In this document: piece after piece, positions 63,665 to 64,000 of the stretch
How positions within the stretch are numbered: position 1 is the stretch's first letter
How the letters are laid out: each line of letters opens with the position of its first letter
Assembly (NCBI RefSeq): GCF_002113125.1
Contig: NZ_NEJP01000003.1
Coordinates: forward strand, 186,001 to 250,000
From: Pseudomonas sp. B20(2017)
Lineage (GTDB): Bacteria; Pseudomonadota; Gammaproteobacteria; Pseudomonadales; Pseudomonadaceae
Direction: 5' to 3'
Length of the DNA stretch: 64,000 nt
Made by a program: the position numbers and the translations under genes
The notes under the pieces: model-generated
What the model saw: the letters and a program-made list of their open reading frames with translations, nothing else
Databases searched by the model: none
What the model was told of the DNA's origin: nothing

Positions 63665-64000
63665 TCAGGAATAAACCGGCCAGGTATCGACGATCTTCCC
63701 GCCACGCACCGCCAGCAAATCACCGAATTGCAGAAGAACGGCTTCAGTCTGGGTCGGCCGCAGAAAGACTTGATCCTCCACCGTCAGGCCAACGGCATTC
63801 GAACCGTTGACCATCTCCTGATTCGAACTGCGCCCGTAAACCCCATTGCTCTGCAATCCGGGCGGCGATTCGAACTCGGCCATCCAGTTGCCGCCGTAGA
63901 TAAAAAAGGTCTGCCGCTGGTTGGTGTCCCACCACGAAAACAGTTTCGACTTGTCATCCAGCGCCGGGATGTTCACCGGCCCCGTGCTTTTCAACACCGG
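63665..64000 (-). CDS. C-terminal fragment of a D-threonine aldolase/D-serine dehydratase-like PLP enzyme (tentative)
   Basis: 111 residues are visible; the 5' part lies beyond the right edge and no start codon is in view. The end reads VEDQVFLRPTQTEAVLLQFG and then VRGGKIVDTWPVY. A closing beta-domain with the phrase GKIVDTWPV is characteristic of the alanine-racemase-fold (type III) DSD1/D-threonine aldolase group, where the preceding motif usually carries the metal ligands. Without the PLP-lysine region I cannot be sure. It is not a TpsA-like exoprotein, so it does not supply the missing partner of PdtB. The stop is TGA at 63665-63667. Confidence 0.5.
   Translation of the reverse strand, partial: PVLKSTGPVNIPALDDKSKLFSWWDTNQRQTFFIYGGNWMAEFESPPGLQSNGVYGRSSNQEMVNGSNAVGLTVEDQVFLRPTQTEAVLLQFGDLLAVRGGKIVDTWPVYS

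Overview
The window is a 64 kb piece of a fluorescent-type Pseudomonas chromosome. It is GC-rich, with strong G/C third positions and many tightly packed, ATGA-overlapping operons. Intergenic gaps carry REP palindromes with the core GTGGGAGCGAGC typical of the genus. Gene order for the glycogen/trehalose block, muxABC-opmB, cysI-DUF934 and the phdA-pdtB-exbB2-exbD2 block follows what I know from P. aeruginosa, P. putida and P. fluorescens. I saw no rRNA, tRNA, CRISPR array or complete insertion sequence.

Layout. (1) 1-16.6 kb, + strand: the end of glgA, then treZ, malQ, treY, a DUF2934 protein and glgX. An accessory cluster follows: acyl-CoA dehydrogenase-like, PIG-L deacetylase, NodS-like methyltransferase, a broken family-2 glycosyltransferase, a second PIG-L protein, an EEP-family phosphatase and a small autotransporter barrel. 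(2) 16.7-24.4 kb, - strand: glgE, treS fused to maltokinase, and glgB. Together (1) and (2) hold trehalose synthesis from glycogen (TreY/TreZ), conversion of trehalose through maltose to maltose-1-phosphate (TreS/maltokinase), alpha-glucan building (GlgE, GlgB, GlgA) and debranching or disproportionation (GlgX, MalQ). (3) 24.6-32 kb: a proline-rich mini-protein, MgtC-like, DUF3203, ccoG, a MocR-type regulator, an SDR enzyme and an MHYT-GGDEF-EAL cyclic-di-GMP protein. (4) 32.3-41.4 kb, - strand: the muxABC-opmB efflux operon, with a CpxR-like direct repeat upstream. (5) 41.6-52.3 kb: tpx, YciI-like, a J-domain membrane protein with a DUF3829-like partner, a DUF3313 lipoprotein, a membrane protein, cysI-DUF934, an orphan cbb3 oxidase subunit I with a small partner, and a GNAT acetyltransferase. 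(6) 52.5-53.0 kb: a phage-type C4 antisense RNA in front of a DUF6124 gene. (7) 53.2-63.4 kb, - strand: a complete envelope operon (phdA, TpsB-type pdtB, DUF2341-ExbB, ExbD, TonB, porin, coiled-coil protein, YbjN-like, PpiC-type foldase, LysR regulator). It resembles the phosphate-starvation PUMA3/VreI regulon of P. aeruginosa and has a Pho-box-like site upstream. The large secreted TpsA partner is not in view. The window ends in a fragment of a PLP-dependent enzyme.

The most interesting material is the phdA-pdtB-exbBD operon (7), the C4 RNA (6), the decayed NodC/NodB/NodS-like cluster with a PIG-L copy that has lost a catalytic aspartate (1), and repeat elements sitting inside or very close to operons (glgE-treS, muxB-muxC, cysI leader).
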